In this document: piece after piece, positions 29,253 to 38,856 of the stretch
How positions within the stretch are numbered: the first letter of the stretch is position 1
Layout: every line of letters begins with the position of its first letter
Source of the DNA: Bacteroidota bacterium
Lineage (GTDB): Bacteria; Bacteroidota; Bacteroidia; Chitinophagales; Chitinophagaceae
Direction of reading: 5' to 3'
DNA: 64,000 nucleotides
Assembly (NCBI GenBank): GCA_016706595.1
Contig: JADJJH010000003.1
Location: 680,001 to 744,000 of the forward strand
Position numbers and translations under genes: made by a program
Notes under the pieces: model-generated
Seen by the model: only the letters and a program-made list of their open reading frames with translations
What the model was told of the DNA's origin: nothing
Databases searched by the model: none

Positions 29253-32200
29253 ATGAAAACAATACTACAACGTATGCTCAAAACGGCACTCTCGCTCGGA
29301 GTGTTAATGCTTTTGAATGGCATGTTACATGCGCAAACCGCAGGTACCGCACTAACTATGAGATTGCAGAATGCAATTCAAACCGCACCAAATCAGTTTA
29401 CTTATGATATGGTACTGCAAAATACTGGAACAGTAAATGTTGCAATTAAAGCCTATTCATGGGGAGTTAATTATGCAGCAGGCATGAATAATGGAGGAAC
29501 TATTTCACATGCTTTTCTTACAAGAGACCCATTATTATCGACGATACCCGCTGTGGGTCCTGGAGTTAACACCCCAGCCAATCACCTTAGGGCTATTACC
29601 ACATCAGCTACTGCCGGAAATGAAGTACTATTGCCCGTTGGAAATAGTGTGTTATTAGCCACTATGCGGGTAACAACTACTTCAACATTTCCTGTAGATT
29701 TTAACCCTGCACTAACGCTTCAATCTTTAACACAAAGTGGAAGAACATCTTGTGTTGTGAATGTTTTAATCGGAACAGTTGGTTATTCTGTGAATAGTGC
29801 AGGAAATTTACCGCTTGCAGGTTCAATTCAAGCGTTAACAAATAACGTGAATACAACTTGTTTTTATTTAAACCCAACGAGTGCCTTGTCTGCAGCTAAT
29901 ACGTCTACCACGGCTGTGAGTTGCTTCGGAGGAAATAATGGAACTGCTGAAATTTCTTTAAGTGGTACTGGGTCTGGAGCCGTTGGAACCTATACAATCG
30001 ATGGTGGTGCTAGCACAGGCTATTTCACTAATCCATTCACTGTTACCGGTTTAACTGGAGGTACGCATACCATTGCTATTAATACAGCCTATAATTGTAC
30101 AGCAACTACAACAACAACGATAAGCTCACCGAATTCTCCAATTACCACAACAGATAATGCAACAGCTTGTGATTCTTACACTTGGGCTTTAAATGGGGCA
30201 ACTTATACTGCGAGTGGTGTTTACACAGGAACAGCTTTAAATGGATCAGGTTGTACAGTGGCCGGCACATTAAATTTGACAATTAATAACAGTACTTCTA
30301 ATGTTTCCAATGTAAATGCATGTTTAACTTATTCATGGCCTGTTGATAATGCTACCTATACAAATAGTGGTACATACACAGTTACATCCATGAATGCTGC
30401 AGGCTGTTTGCATAGCGAGGTACTAAACCTGACTATATTTACACCAACAACGTCTAATGAAGTTGTTACTGCTTGTGATTCATATCTTTGGACTGCAAAT
30501 GGAGCTACGTATACGGCTGGAGGTATATATACATTCACTTACCTCAATGTTGGCGGTTGTACCCATACTGCCACCTTAGATCTTACCCTTTTTTATAGTA
30601 GTTCATCATCTGAAACCCAAACTGCTTGCGATTCATATACATGGAATATAAGTGGATTAACCTATACAACCTCAGGTACCTACACATTCACCACTTTGAA
30701 TGCTTCTGGTTGTGCACATACTAATATCTTAAACTTAACTATAAATAACAGCACAAGCACTGTTACAAATATTACTTCTTGCGACAGCTATTCTTGGAAT
30801 GCAAATAATACAACCTACACTGCAAGTGGAACTTACACAATCACTTCAATGAATACAGCTGGTTGTGTTCAAACAGACGTTTTAAATCTTACTATTAACT
30901 ATAGCTCAAATTCAACTAGCTCAATCACAGCATGTGATTCATACGTTTGGGCTGATAATGGAATGACTTATACTGCTTCTGGCACTTATACAGCTACTTC
31001 ATTAAATTCTACAGGTTGTTTACATACGTCTACTTTAAACCTAACAATAAATTCTAGTAGTGCGTCATCTTCAAGTGTAACCGCTTGTGATTCATATTTG
31101 TGGAGTCAGAATGGATTGACTTATACTGCTTCCGGTACGTATACGTCGGTGGGGTTAAACGCCTTGGGTTGTCCTGATACATATACGCTAAATCTTACCA
31201 TTAATAATAGCTCTAATTCTAGTTCTAGTGCCACGGCATGTGATTCATATTTTTGGAGTCAAAATGGTACAACCTATACCGCTTCTGGTACTTATACATC
31301 GGTTGGTTTAAATGCATTAGGTTGTTCTGATATACATACACTTAACCTAACTATTAATCCTAGTACAAGTTCATCAGCAACTGTAGTTGCTTGCGATTCT
31401 TACACTTGGACTGAAAATAACATGACTTACAGTACAAGTGGCACATATACCTTTACTTCATTTAACTCAAATGGTTGTTTACATACCTCTACCTTAAACT
31501 TAACGGTAAACTCTAGTAGTTCATCTTCTTCAAGTGTTACAGCGTGTGATTCATATCAATGGATGGCTAATGGTAATACTTACACTGCATCAGGTACGTA
31601 TACAGCAACCGGTATTAATGCCGCTGGGTGCACCGAAGCTTTAACATTGGTGCTTACTATTAACAATAGTACTTCATCAAGTTCGGCAGTAACTGCTTGC
31701 GATTCATACACTTGGTCTGAAAATGGTGCAACGTATACTACTTCAGGTGTATATACAAGTACTTCATTAAATGCTGTTGGTTGTACACAAGCAGCTGTAT
31801 TAAATTTGACAATTAACTATAGCACAATGGTTTCTTCAAACGTTACTGCTTGTGATAGTTATACATGGGCTGATAACGGAATGACCTACACTACATCAGG
31901 TACCTATTCTGTATCTTCAATAAATTCAGCAGGTTGTTCACACACTTCTGAATTAGTGCTTACCATCAATAATAGTTCAAGTTCAACAGATAATGCTACT
32001 GCTTGTGATAGTTATGTTTGGGCTGCTAATGGACAAACCTACACTACTAGCGGAACGTATACTGCGACTTCGTTAAATACAAGTGGTTGTTTACATACAT
32101 CTACTTTAAACTTAGTGGTAAATTATAGCACAACCTCTTCATCAACGGTTACTGCTTGTAGTTCATATACATGGGCTGTAGATGGACAAACCTATACTGT

Positions 32201-33056
32201 ATCTGGTGTATATACAACTACATCGCTAAATTCTGTAGGATGTACAAATACTTCTACATTAAATCTAACTATCGTTCATGGTTCTTACCTTGCTATTAAA
32301 GCGATTTTATCTGGGGCATTGAATGTAACCACCGGTTTAATGAATGATGACTTACGCGTGCAAGGTTTGATTCCAACAACAGAACCTTACACCGCAGCCC
32401 CATATAACAAACCTGTAGTTATGTTTGCATCAGGTGATACAATAGGTTCAGGTGTGCTTGCCAATTCAGGAAATGATGCAATCGTTGATTGGGTATTCAT
32501 TGAATTGCGATCTGCTGCAAATAGTTCATCTATTGTTGGTACTATACGTGCATTAATTCAACGTGATGGTGATGTAGTTAGCGCTAATGATGGTCTTTCA
32601 CCGGTATTTTTACCTGGTGTACTTTCTGGAAGTTACTTTGTTAGCTTGAAACATAGAAATCACCTAGGTGTTATGACTTCAGCTCCGATGAACTTCTCTT
32701 ATTGCGCTACAACTTCTGTTGATTTTACAACAGGTACAGTTTGGGTTAAGCCTTTTCAAGTGTACGCACCACGTCGTATGTATGGTGCTGTCGCTACGTT
32801 ATGGTCATCTGATGCCAACAATAACAAAGCAACTCGTTATAATGGTTTAAGTAACGACAAAGATGCAGTATTAACTGCGGTTGGAGTTGGTACACCAAAT
32901 AATGTTTTGTCTAATGTGTATCGCATGGAAGACGTAAACTTAGATGGATTTATTAAGTATAATAACTTTAATAATGATCGTGTAGTCATTCAAAGCACAG
33001 TTGTTTCAGCTGGTGGAACTAATAATGCTACCGTTACACAACATACACCAAACTAA
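29253..33056 (+). CDS. secreted repeat adhesin with 14 Cys-paired repeats
   Basis: The 1267-aa protein has a signal peptide (about 1-28, ending HAQT), an N-terminal cohesin-like domain similar to that of the giant adhesin (both carry a NNGGT segment), one SprB-like repeat (about 215-295), then 14 tandem repeats of about 51 aa (nt 30144-32276). These follow TACDSYxWxxNGxTYTxSGxYTxTSLNxxGC. The C-terminal module (about 1010-1267) is the one that ends the 24465 gene product, with LIPTTEPYT, DWVFIELRSA, LKHRNHLG, two Asn/Asp loops and the end QHTPN. No classical T9SS sorting domain is present. It is a paralogue of the giant adhesin with a different anchor, bounded by terminators on both sides. 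Confidence 0.87.
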   Translation: MKTILQRMLKTALSLGVLMLLNGMLHAQTAGTALTMRLQNAIQTAPNQFTYDMVLQNTGTVNVAIKAYSWGVNYAAGMNNGGTISHAFLTRDPLLSTIPAVGPGVNTPANHLRAITTSATAGNEVLLPVGNSVLLATMRVTTTSTFPVDFNPALTLQSLTQSGRTSCVVNVLIGTVGYSVNSAGNLPLAGSIQALTNNVNTTCFYLNPTSALSAANTSTTAVSCFGGNNGTAEISLSGTGSGAVGTYTIDGGASTGYFTNPFTVTGLTGGTHTIAINTAYNCTATTTTTISSPNSPITTTDNATACDSYTWALNGATYTASGVYTGTALNGSGCTVAGTLNLTINNSTSNVSNVNACLTYSWPVDNATYTNSGTYTVTSMNAAGCLHSEVLNLTIFTPTTSNEVVTACDSYLWTANGATYTAGGIYTFTYLNVGGCTHTATLDLTLFYSSSSSETQTACDSYTWNISGLTYTTSGTYTFTTLNASGCAHTNILNLTINNSTSTVTNITSCDSYSWNANNTTYTASGTYTITSMNTAGCVQTDVLNLTINYSSNSTSSITACDSYVWADNGMTYTASGTYTATSLNSTGCLHTSTLNLTINSSSASSSSVTACDSYLWSQNGLTYTASGTYTSVGLNALGCPDTYTLNLTINNSSNSSSSATACDSYFWSQNGTTYTASGTYTSVGLNALGCSDIHTLNLTINPSTSSSATVVACDSYTWTENNMTYSTSGTYTFTSFNSNGCLHTSTLNLTVNSSSSSSSSVTACDSYQWMANGNTYTASGTYTATGINAAGCTEALTLVLTINNSTSSSSAVTACDSYTWSENGATYTTSGVYTSTSLNAVGCTQAAVLNLTINYSTMVSSNVTACDSYTWADNGMTYTTSGTYSVSSINSAGCSHTSELVLTINNSSSSTDNATACDSYVWAANGQTYTTSGTYTATSLNTSGCLHTSTLNLVVNYSTTSSSTVTACSSYTWAVDGQTYTVSGVYTTTSLNSVGCTNTSTLNLTIVHGSYLAIKAILSGALNVTTGLMNDDLRVQGLIPTTEPYTAAPYNKPVVMFASGDTIGSGVLANSGNDAIVDWVFIELRSAANSSSIVGTIRALIQRDGDVVSANDGLSPVFLPGVLSGSYFVSLKHRNHLGVMTSAPMNFSYCATTSVDFTTGTVWVKPFQVYAPRRMYGAVATLWSSDANNNKATRYNGLSNDKDAVLTAVGVGTPNNVLSNVYRMEDVNLDGFIKYNNFNNDRVVIQSTVVSAGGTNNATVTQHTPN

Positions 33057-33101
33057 AATGTAAACTATTGAATTTAAAAAATTCAGTACTACTCTAAAAA
33101 T

Positions 33102-33147
33102 AAAGGTCAGATGTAAAGTAGATTTTCTACTAACATCTGACCTTTTT
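33102..33147 (+). terminator. terminator of 1267-aa adhesin gene
   Basis: A perfect 13-bp stem (33102-33114 with 33133-33145) has a second 6-bp stem inside its loop (33117-33122 with 33126-33131) and ends in a T run. Confidence 0.92.
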
Positions 33148-33174
33148 GATTTAGCATTCCTTGACATATATTAG
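33146..33174 (+). promoter_or_regulatory. possible promoter of bestrophin gene
   Basis: TTG at 33146-33148, 18 nt, TATATTAG at 33167-33174. One base differs from TAnnTTTG and the spacer is one short, so this is weak but well placed 27 nt before the start codon. It partly overlaps the terminator tail. Confidence 0.4.
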
Positions 33175-33201
33175 CAACCATTTTAAAGAAATTAAGGTAT
33201 C

Positions 33202-34224
33202 ATGCACACAGGCAAACATTATAAGTTTAAGGAAGTAATTCTATGGACAAGAAAGGATATTTATCTTCAGTTGTTGATTGCTACTATTCCTACTGTAATT
33301 TTTGAATGGTTTAATTGCAGATGGTTATCACTGCCTTGGTTGCCAATTGCCTTATTAGGTACTGCAGTTGCCTTCGTTGTAGGATTTAAAAATAATGCTT
33401 CTTATGATAGATTATGGGAGGCTCGACGAATTTGGGGGGGCATCGTTAATGCAAGTAGAAGTATGGCGGTAATGAGCAGAGATTATATTAATAACCGGCA
33501 TGCAAAAGTAATACTCAATGAAGCCGAATTGTTGAGCATACATCACGCCATTATACAAAGGCATCTTGCTTGGCTTACTGCTTTACGATATCAATTGCGT
33601 GAACCACGAATTTGGGAATCTATTTATAAAGAACACAATCAAGAATTTAAAAACAAATGGTTTACTGTTGAAGAACAAGTGAATAAAATTTCCGATGCTA
33701 TTAAGCCTTATTTATCGCAAAGCGAATACGAACGCGTAATGTCATCAACTAATAAAGCCACGCAAATTCTTGCTTTACAATCAGCGCACTTAAAGGTTTT
33801 AGAGGAGCAGGGATATCTTGAAGATTTTAGGCATATTGAGTTGGGAAAAATGATTGCTGAGTTTTATAATCATCAAGGTGGATCTGAACGAATAAAAAAT
33901 TTCCCTTATCCACGTCAGTATGCCACCTTAAATTTATGGTTTGTAAAAATCTTCATTTTACTGATTCCATTTGGGATGTTACATGAATTCGAAAAATTAG
34001 GCAATCATATGGTTTGGCTCACCATTCCTTTTAGTGCCTTGTCAGGATGGATATTTACTACACTCGAAAAAATAGGGGAGTCCTCTGAAAGTCCGTTTGA
34101 AGGAAGTGCCAACGATGTACCTATTACCTCAATAAGCAGAGGCATCGAAATTGATATGAATGAAATATTGGGTTTACAACATAATTTAAAACCCTTAACG
34201 CCACAAAATAATATTTTGGTGTAG
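33202..34224 (+). CDS. bestrophin-like ion channel (UPF0187 family)
   Basis: This 340-aa membrane protein matches the bestrophin-like family of pentameric anion/cation channels. It carries the hallmark GFKNNASYDRLWEAR followed by WGGIVNASR, two N-terminal helices (about 20-65), and two more near 245-290, in the order known from bacterial bestrophins. The long central cytosolic helical part (about 95-240) is also typical. It is a single gene between the adhesin terminator and the fusA terminator. Ion specificity cannot be read from the sequence. Confidence 0.92.
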   Translation: MHTGKHYKFKEVILWTRKDIYLQLLIATIPTVIFEWFNCRWLSLPWLPIALLGTAVAFVVGFKNNASYDRLWEARRIWGGIVNASRSMAVMSRDYINNRHAKVILNEAELLSIHHAIIQRHLAWLTALRYQLREPRIWESIYKEHNQEFKNKWFTVEEQVNKISDAIKPYLSQSEYERVMSSTNKATQILALQSAHLKVLEEQGYLEDFRHIELGKMIAEFYNHQGGSERIKNFPYPRQYATLNLWFVKIFILLIPFGMLHEFEKLGNHMVWLTIPFSALSGWIFTTLEKIGESSESPFEGSANDVPITSISRGIEIDMNEILGLQHNLKPLTPQNNILV

Positions 34225-34374
34225 TTGATATTTGTTGATTGGTTTAATGTCAGAATTCTCTTAATAGATTGGCGCTAGGGATGACAATTTAAGCGCGGCC
34301 TATTAAGGATTTCTAGAGGATTTTTTTCAAATGTTACTATTGCATCTTTACTGTAATAATTCTATTATATAAAA

Positions 34375-34403
34375 AAAATACCACCGATGAACAGTGGTAT
34401 TTT
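34375..34403 (-). terminator. terminator of fusA (probably bidirectional)
   Basis: A 10-bp stem (34375-34384 with 34394-34403) is flanked by A on one side and T on the other. It can therefore end both the minus-strand fusA transcript and the plus-strand bestrophin transcript. Confidence 0.87.
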
Positions 34404-34429
34404 GTATTTTATAATCAGATTTTAAAATT

Positions 34430-36574
34430 CTAGTTTTCTTTTCTTCCTTTCACTTTTGCGATTACTTCTTCAGCAATGTTATTTGGTGCCGGAGCGTAAT
34501 GACTAAATTCCATTACATTACTAGCACGTCCGCTACTTAATGAACGAAGTTGGGTAACATATCCAAACATTTCAGAAAGTGGTACTTTAGCTTTAATTAC
34601 CTGTGCACCTGCTTTGCTATCCATGCCTTCTAAAATTCCACGACGACGGTTCAAATCACCGGTAACATCACCCATGTATTGATCTGGAGTGATAACTTCT
34701 ACTTTCATAATAGGTTCAAGTAAAGTAGGTTTCGCTTTTCTTCCTGCTTCTCTGAAAGCCTGACGAGCACAAAGTTCAAAACTCATCGCATCAGAATCCA
34801 CATCATGGTAACTACCATCAAATACTCTGATTTTCATACTCACCATAGGATAGGATGCTAATACGCCATTATTCATGGCTTGCTCAAATCCTTTTTGAAT
34901 AGCAGGAATAAATTCTTTTGGAATTGATCCTCCAAATAAATCATTTACAAACTGGAAAGATTTGCCTTCGTTTTCTTTAATCCATTCTTCGTCGGCAGGC
35001 CCGATTGCAAATTGAATATCGGCGAATTTACCCCTACCACCTGATTGCTTTTTCAGAACTTCACGATGTTCAACCGTTGAATGGAAAGCTTCTTTATAAG
35101 CAACCATAGGCGCACCTTGGTTTACTTCAACTTTAAACTCACGACGCATACGATCCACAATAATCTCTAGGTGAAGTTCACCCATTCCACTTAAAATGGT
35201 TTGACCTGTTTCTTCATCTGTTCTTACTTTTAACGTAGGATCTTCTTCAACCAATTTTGCAATCGCCATACCCATTTTATCAACGTCGGCTTGTGTTTTT
35301 GGTTCAACCGCAATAGAGATAACCGGCTCAGGGAAAGTCATAGACTCCAATACTACAGGATGTTTTTCATCACATAAGGTATCTCCGGTTTTAATATCTT
35401 TAAATCCTACAGCAGCTCCAATATCACCTGCTTCAATAAAGTCAACAGGGTTTTGTTTATTGGCATGCATTTGCATGATACGACTGATACGCTCATTTTT
35501 GCCGGTACGGGTATTTAATACATAACTACCTGAATCTAATCGGCCAGAATAGGCGCGGAAAAAGGCTAAACGACCAACGAAAGGATCGGTCATGATTTTA
35601 AATGCTAAGGCACTAAATGGTTCTTTAGGGTTGGCCGAACGTGTAACCTCTTCGCCTGTATCAGGGTTAGTCCCGTTTACTGCTTCAATATCTAACGGAC
35701 CAGGTAGGTATCTGCAAATTGCATCTAAAGCAGTTTGCACACCTTTGTTTTTAAACGAAGAACCACACATCATCGGAATGATAGAGATATCAATCGTTGC
35801 TTTACGAATGGCTTCATGTACTTCATCTTCGGTAATTGTATTCGGATCGTCGAAGAATTTTTCTAATAATTTATCATCATAGTCGGCTACCGCTTCAATT
35901 AATTGTTGACGATAATCGTTTACTTCGTCTTTCATATCTTCAGGAATCGGCACTTCTTTAAAGGTCATACCTAAAGTAGCATCATCCCAAACAATTGCTT
36001 TCATCGTAATTAAATCAACTACGCCTTTGAAATTATCTTCGGCACCAATTGGTAACTGCAATGGAACTGCCTTTGCGCCCAACATTTCTTTAACTTGCTT
36101 AACCACATTCAAGAAATCGGCACCACTACGATCCATTTTGTTTACGAAACCTATACGTGGTACTTTATAACGATTAGCCTGGCGCCAAACCGTTTCAGAT
36201 TGTGGTTCAACACCGGATACAGCGCAAAATAAGGCTAATAATCCATCTAATACACGTAACGAACGTTCAACCTCAACGGTAAAATCTACGTGACCTGGAG
36301 TATCAATGATATTAAACTTGTATTGTTTAGTCATGTCGTTTTTCACACCTTGTGTCATCGGGAAATTCCAGAAACAAGTTGTAGCGGCACTGGTAATCGT
36401 AATACCTCTTTCCTGTTCTTGTGCCATCCAGTCCATGGTTGCACCGCCATCGTGTACCTCACCAATTTTGTGGTTTACACCTGTGTAGTAAAGGATACGT
36501 TCAGTCGTTGTGGTTTTACCGGCATCGATATGGGCGGCAATTCCGAAATTTCGTTGGTAGCGTAAGTCTGCCAT
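34430..36574 (-). CDS. fusA: elongation factor G
   Basis: The 714-aa protein is a complete EF-G, the GTPase that drives ribosomal translocation and, with RRF, recycling. GTPase motifs are in place: G1 AHIDAGKTT (residues 13-21), the switch I region RGITITSAATT, G3 DTPGHVDF, G4 NKMD. Domains II to V follow, with GRGKFADI and the C-terminal RSLSSGRASNVMEFSHY. It is transcribed alone here, away from the rpsL-rpsG ribosomal cluster that often contains fusA. Upstream lies TTG-N18-TATCTTCG. Confidence 0.98.
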   Translation of the reverse strand: MADLRYQRNFGIAAHIDAGKTTTTERILYYTGVNHKIGEVHDGGATMDWMAQEQERGITITSAATTCFWNFPMTQGVKNDMTKQYKFNIIDTPGHVDFTVEVERSLRVLDGLLALFCAVSGVEPQSETVWRQANRYKVPRIGFVNKMDRSGADFLNVVKQVKEMLGAKAVPLQLPIGAEDNFKGVVDLITMKAIVWDDATLGMTFKEVPIPEDMKDEVNDYRQQLIEAVADYDDKLLEKFFDDPNTITEDEVHEAIRKATIDISIIPMMCGSSFKNKGVQTALDAICRYLPGPLDIEAVNGTNPDTGEEVTRSANPKEPFSALAFKIMTDPFVGRLAFFRAYSGRLDSGSYVLNTRTGKNERISRIMQMHANKQNPVDFIEAGDIGAAVGFKDIKTGDTLCDEKHPVVLESMTFPEPVISIAVEPKTQADVDKMGMAIAKLVEEDPTLKVRTDEETGQTILSGMGELHLEIIVDRMRREFKVEVNQGAPMVAYKEAFHSTVEHREVLKKQSGGRGKFADIQFAIGPADEEWIKENEGKSFQFVNDLFGGSIPKEFIPAIQKGFEQAMNNGVLASYPMVSMKIRVFDGSYHDVDSDAMSFELCARQAFREAGRKAKPTLLEPIMKVEVITPDQYMGDVTGDLNRRRGILEGMDSKAGAQVIKAKVPLSEMFGYVTQLRSLSSGRASNVMEFSHYAPAPNNIAEEVIAKVKGRKEN

Positions 36575-36627
36575 TGTTTTTTTATTTATTTATTGAATTG
36601 AGATTAAGTCCAAAATTTTTGGAGGTG

Positions 36628-36656
36628 CGAAGATAGAACTATTTTCCAAGTAACAA
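36628..36656 (-). promoter_or_regulatory. promoter of fusA
   Basis: On the minus strand, TTG (36656-36654), 18 nt, TATCTTCG (36635-36628). The -7 element differs from TAnnTTTG by one base. The same TATCTTCG variant precedes the ACP-phosphodiesterase-like and purine-nucleoside phosphorylase genes. Confidence 0.6.
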
Positions 36657-36807
36657 AACTTTTAAAACAGCATTAAACTTCAATCTTCAAACCGATAGCT
36701 ACCGGTTCAATTATCAATGTAGAATGGATGATCGTAGATAAAAAGAGGTCCTTTTCTTAATAAGCTAGATGAGGCAACCAAATTATAAGCAAAATATAAT
36801 AATTATT

Positions 36808-37410
36808 TTACAATATAAGGTTCTTTGGCCCAGTAAATGTAAAACCATCTACGTGTAAAATTAATTCAGGAAAATAAGCGGTATATAATTTTTGTAATGC
36901 ATTATATTCTTGATGTAAAATTTGGATAGCTTGATGGGGTTGACCTAATATGGGGAAACGTTTACACATGCCGATTAGGGTTCGTTCTAATCCTTCAAGA
37001 GTTCGATAATGAAATAGCCAATTATGTTGGGTCATGTGATGAAACAAGTACTTCATCTTTTCATCAAAAAGCGATTGGTTTTTTTTTAAGGATTCATACA
37101 CCTCTACTGTAAATGCATGTAATGTGCCCTCTGTAAAATATCGATCATCGTTCGCTAGAAAGTGATCGAAAATGATATCCGTGAATACACTACCTGAAAA
37201 TCGATAGGCGGGTTTAAAATAATGTTTTGCTTCTAGTATAAGAGCATGGTGATCGGTAAAATCATCAATACTTCGGTGAAGTAAAATACCTTGTTGGATT
37301 TTTTTTGGATAGACTTGATGATGATTTCCTTTTACAAAATCGCCCATCATGTTCCCGGTCATGATTTCTTCATCTTTCAACGATAAAAAAGCATGGGCTA
37401 AATAATTCAA
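36808..37410 (-). CDS. acyl carrier protein phosphodiesterase-like protein
   Basis: I choose a TTG start at 37410, which gives 200 aa beginning MNYLAHAFLSL. This matches the family start MNFLAH and its usual length of about 195 aa. An upstream extension of 39 codons would run through the candidate promoter TATCTTCG at 37437-37430 and looks spurious. Conserved histidine/aspartate patterns of the DUF479/AcpH family are seen: NMMGDFVKG, LLHRSIDDFTD, and SVFTDIIFDHFLA. AcpH removes 4'-phosphopantetheine from holo-ACP; family members have HD-like metal sites. Whether this one acts on ACP is not shown. Confidence 0.85.
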   Translation of the reverse strand: MNYLAHAFLSLKDEEIMTGNMMGDFVKGNHHQVYPKKIQQGILLHRSIDDFTDHHALILEAKHYFKPAYRFSGSVFTDIIFDHFLANDDRYFTEGTLHAFTVEVYESLKKNQSLFDEKMKYLFHHMTQHNWLFHYRTLEGLERTLIGMCKRFPILGQPHQAIQILHQEYNALQKLYTAYFPELILHVDGFTFTGPKNLIL

Positions 37411-37632
37411 TGTATTTGTTTGAAAGCACCGAAGATAGGGCTTTCCAAACAAGGTGTAAAATTTATGATTGTATAAAAAATAAAAATGGTTAAGAAATAT
37501 TTGCAAAATTGAAATGAATATATACATTTGCAGTCCACAAAAAAACAGTTCTTAATTTTTAATAAATATCAGTCAGTTCAATTTTCATCGTTTTTAAATC
37601 AATGAAAAAGTAATTATCTGAGTTTTCATATG

Positions 37633-37704
37633 CCGCTTTAGCTCAGTTGGTAGAGCAGCTGATTTGTAATCAGCAGGTCGTTGGTTCGAGTCCGACAAGC
37701 GGCT
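37633..37704 (+). tRNA. tRNA-Thr (TGT)
   Basis: The acceptor stem GCCGCTT/AAGCGGC (37633-37639 with 37697-37703), the D arm AGCTCAGTTGGTAGAGC, anticodon loop TTTGTAA with TGT, and T arm GTTGG/CCGAC all fold. No CCA is encoded. First of a four-tRNA cluster. Confidence 0.95.
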
Positions 37705-37725
37705 CATCATTTTTTTATGATACGG

Positions 37726-37808
37726 GGGTAGTTGTCCGAGTGGCTAAAGGAGACAGACTGTAAATCTGTTAGCGTAAGCTTACGGTGGTTCGAATCCATC
37801 ACTGCCCA
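37726..37808 (+). tRNA. tRNA-Tyr (GTA)
   Basis: The acceptor stem GGGTAGT/ACTGCCC (37726-37732 with 37801-37807), anticodon loop CTGTAAA with GTA, and a long variable arm typical of bacterial tRNA-Tyr are present. The ends were set by pairing the acceptor stem, since five G precede the stem. Confidence 0.95.
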
Positions 37809-37903
37809 CTTCATGTGTGAGTTTGCATGAAAGTTAGTATTTGTTACTTGTATTCATCACATGTGCTCAAATATCAATTTGCATACAAACCCACACCTTA
37901 CAA

Positions 37904-37975
<72 letters not shown>

Positions 37976-37987
37976 CTCATTGAAATG

Positions 37988-38030
37988 CCGATTGTACTAT
38001 GTCTGCCCGGCACCTTACAATCGGTTTTTT
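37988..38030 (+). terminator. terminator inside the tRNA cluster
   Basis: A 9-bp perfect stem CCGATTGTA/TACAATCGG with a 19-nt loop is followed by six T. It sits between tRNA-Gly and the last tRNA-Thr, so the fourth tRNA may depend on read-through or its own promoter. Confidence 0.7.
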
Positions 38031-38052
38031 ATTTTAAAACTTTCATGCAATT

Positions 38053-38127
<75 letters not shown>

Positions 38128-38134
38128 ACAATAT

Positions 38135-38169
38135 AACGGCAACCCATCATCCGGTTGTCGTTTTAATTT
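38135..38169 (+). terminator. terminator after tRNA cluster
   Basis: A 10-bp stem (38135-38144 with 38153-38162, one G-U pair) is followed by a T-rich tail. Confidence 0.8.
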
Positions 38170-38188
38170 TTGGTAATCAACGCTTGAT

Positions 38189-38218
38189 TTGTACCATAAA
38201 CATTCTTCCTTATATTTG
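38189..38218 (+). promoter_or_regulatory. promoter of adk
   Basis: TTG at 38189-38191, 19 nt, TATATTTG at 38211-38218. This is a perfect Bacteroidota promoter, with the adk start 22 nt further on. Confidence 0.87.
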
Positions 38219-38239
38219 CAACGCTAAAATAAAAAACAC

Positions 38240-38815
38240 ATGTTTAATCTTGTTCTGTTTGGTCCTCCAGGAAGTGGTAAGGGCACGCAGTCTACCAACA
38301 TCATAGAAAAGTATAATCTTATTCACGTTTCAACCGGTGATATTTTGAGGCAAGAAGTGGCCAATGAAACGCCATTGGGTATTGAAGCTAAAAAATTCAT
38401 GGATCAAGGCATGCTGGTGCCTGATGAAGTTGTGATTGGTATGATTAGTGCTAAAATTGATGAACATCAAAATGCCGAAGGATTTATTTTCGACGGATTT
38501 CCGCGCACCGTAGCGCAAGCACAAGCGCTTGATAACTTACTTGAATTCAAAAACATTCCAATTAATATTGTTTTAAGTTTAGTTGTTAGTGAACAAGAAT
38601 TAAAATCACGATTGATTAGTCGAGGCGAATCCTCTGGCCGAAGCGATGATAATGAAGCGGTAATCATGAAAAGAATCACCGAATACCACGCAAAAACGTC
38701 GCCTGTTGCCGATTATTACAAGCAACTTGATAAATTAGTAGAAGTAAAAGGTGAAGGCAGTGTGAACGAAATTTTTGCCGCCTTAAGTAATGAAATCAAT
38801 CAAGTGCAAGAATAG
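38240..38815 (+). CDS. adk: adenylate kinase
   Basis: The 191-aa protein has the P-loop GPPGSGKGT (residues 8-16), the AMP-binding STGDILR segment, DGFPRT, and a short LID, as in the short-form adenylate kinases of Bacteroidota. It interconverts ATP + AMP and 2 ADP in the cytoplasm. It follows its own promoter and precedes obgE by 41 nt, probably in one transcript. Assignment is secure. Confidence 0.97.
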   Translation: MFNLVLFGPPGSGKGTQSTNIIEKYNLIHVSTGDILRQEVANETPLGIEAKKFMDQGMLVPDEVVIGMISAKIDEHQNAEGFIFDGFPRTVAQAQALDNLLEFKNIPINIVLSLVVSEQELKSRLISRGESSGRSDDNEAVIMKRITEYHAKTSPVADYYKQLDKLVEVKGEGSVNEIFAALSNEINQVQE

Positions 38816-38856
38816 TTTTTTTAGTTTTCTGCAAGGGCAGACCTTAATTTTATAAT

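Noticed and set aside
36808..37527. Long N-terminal form of the ACP-phosphodiesterase-like protein
   Set aside because: The extra 39 codons run through a candidate promoter and do not belong to the family; TTG at 37410 gives the usual start.
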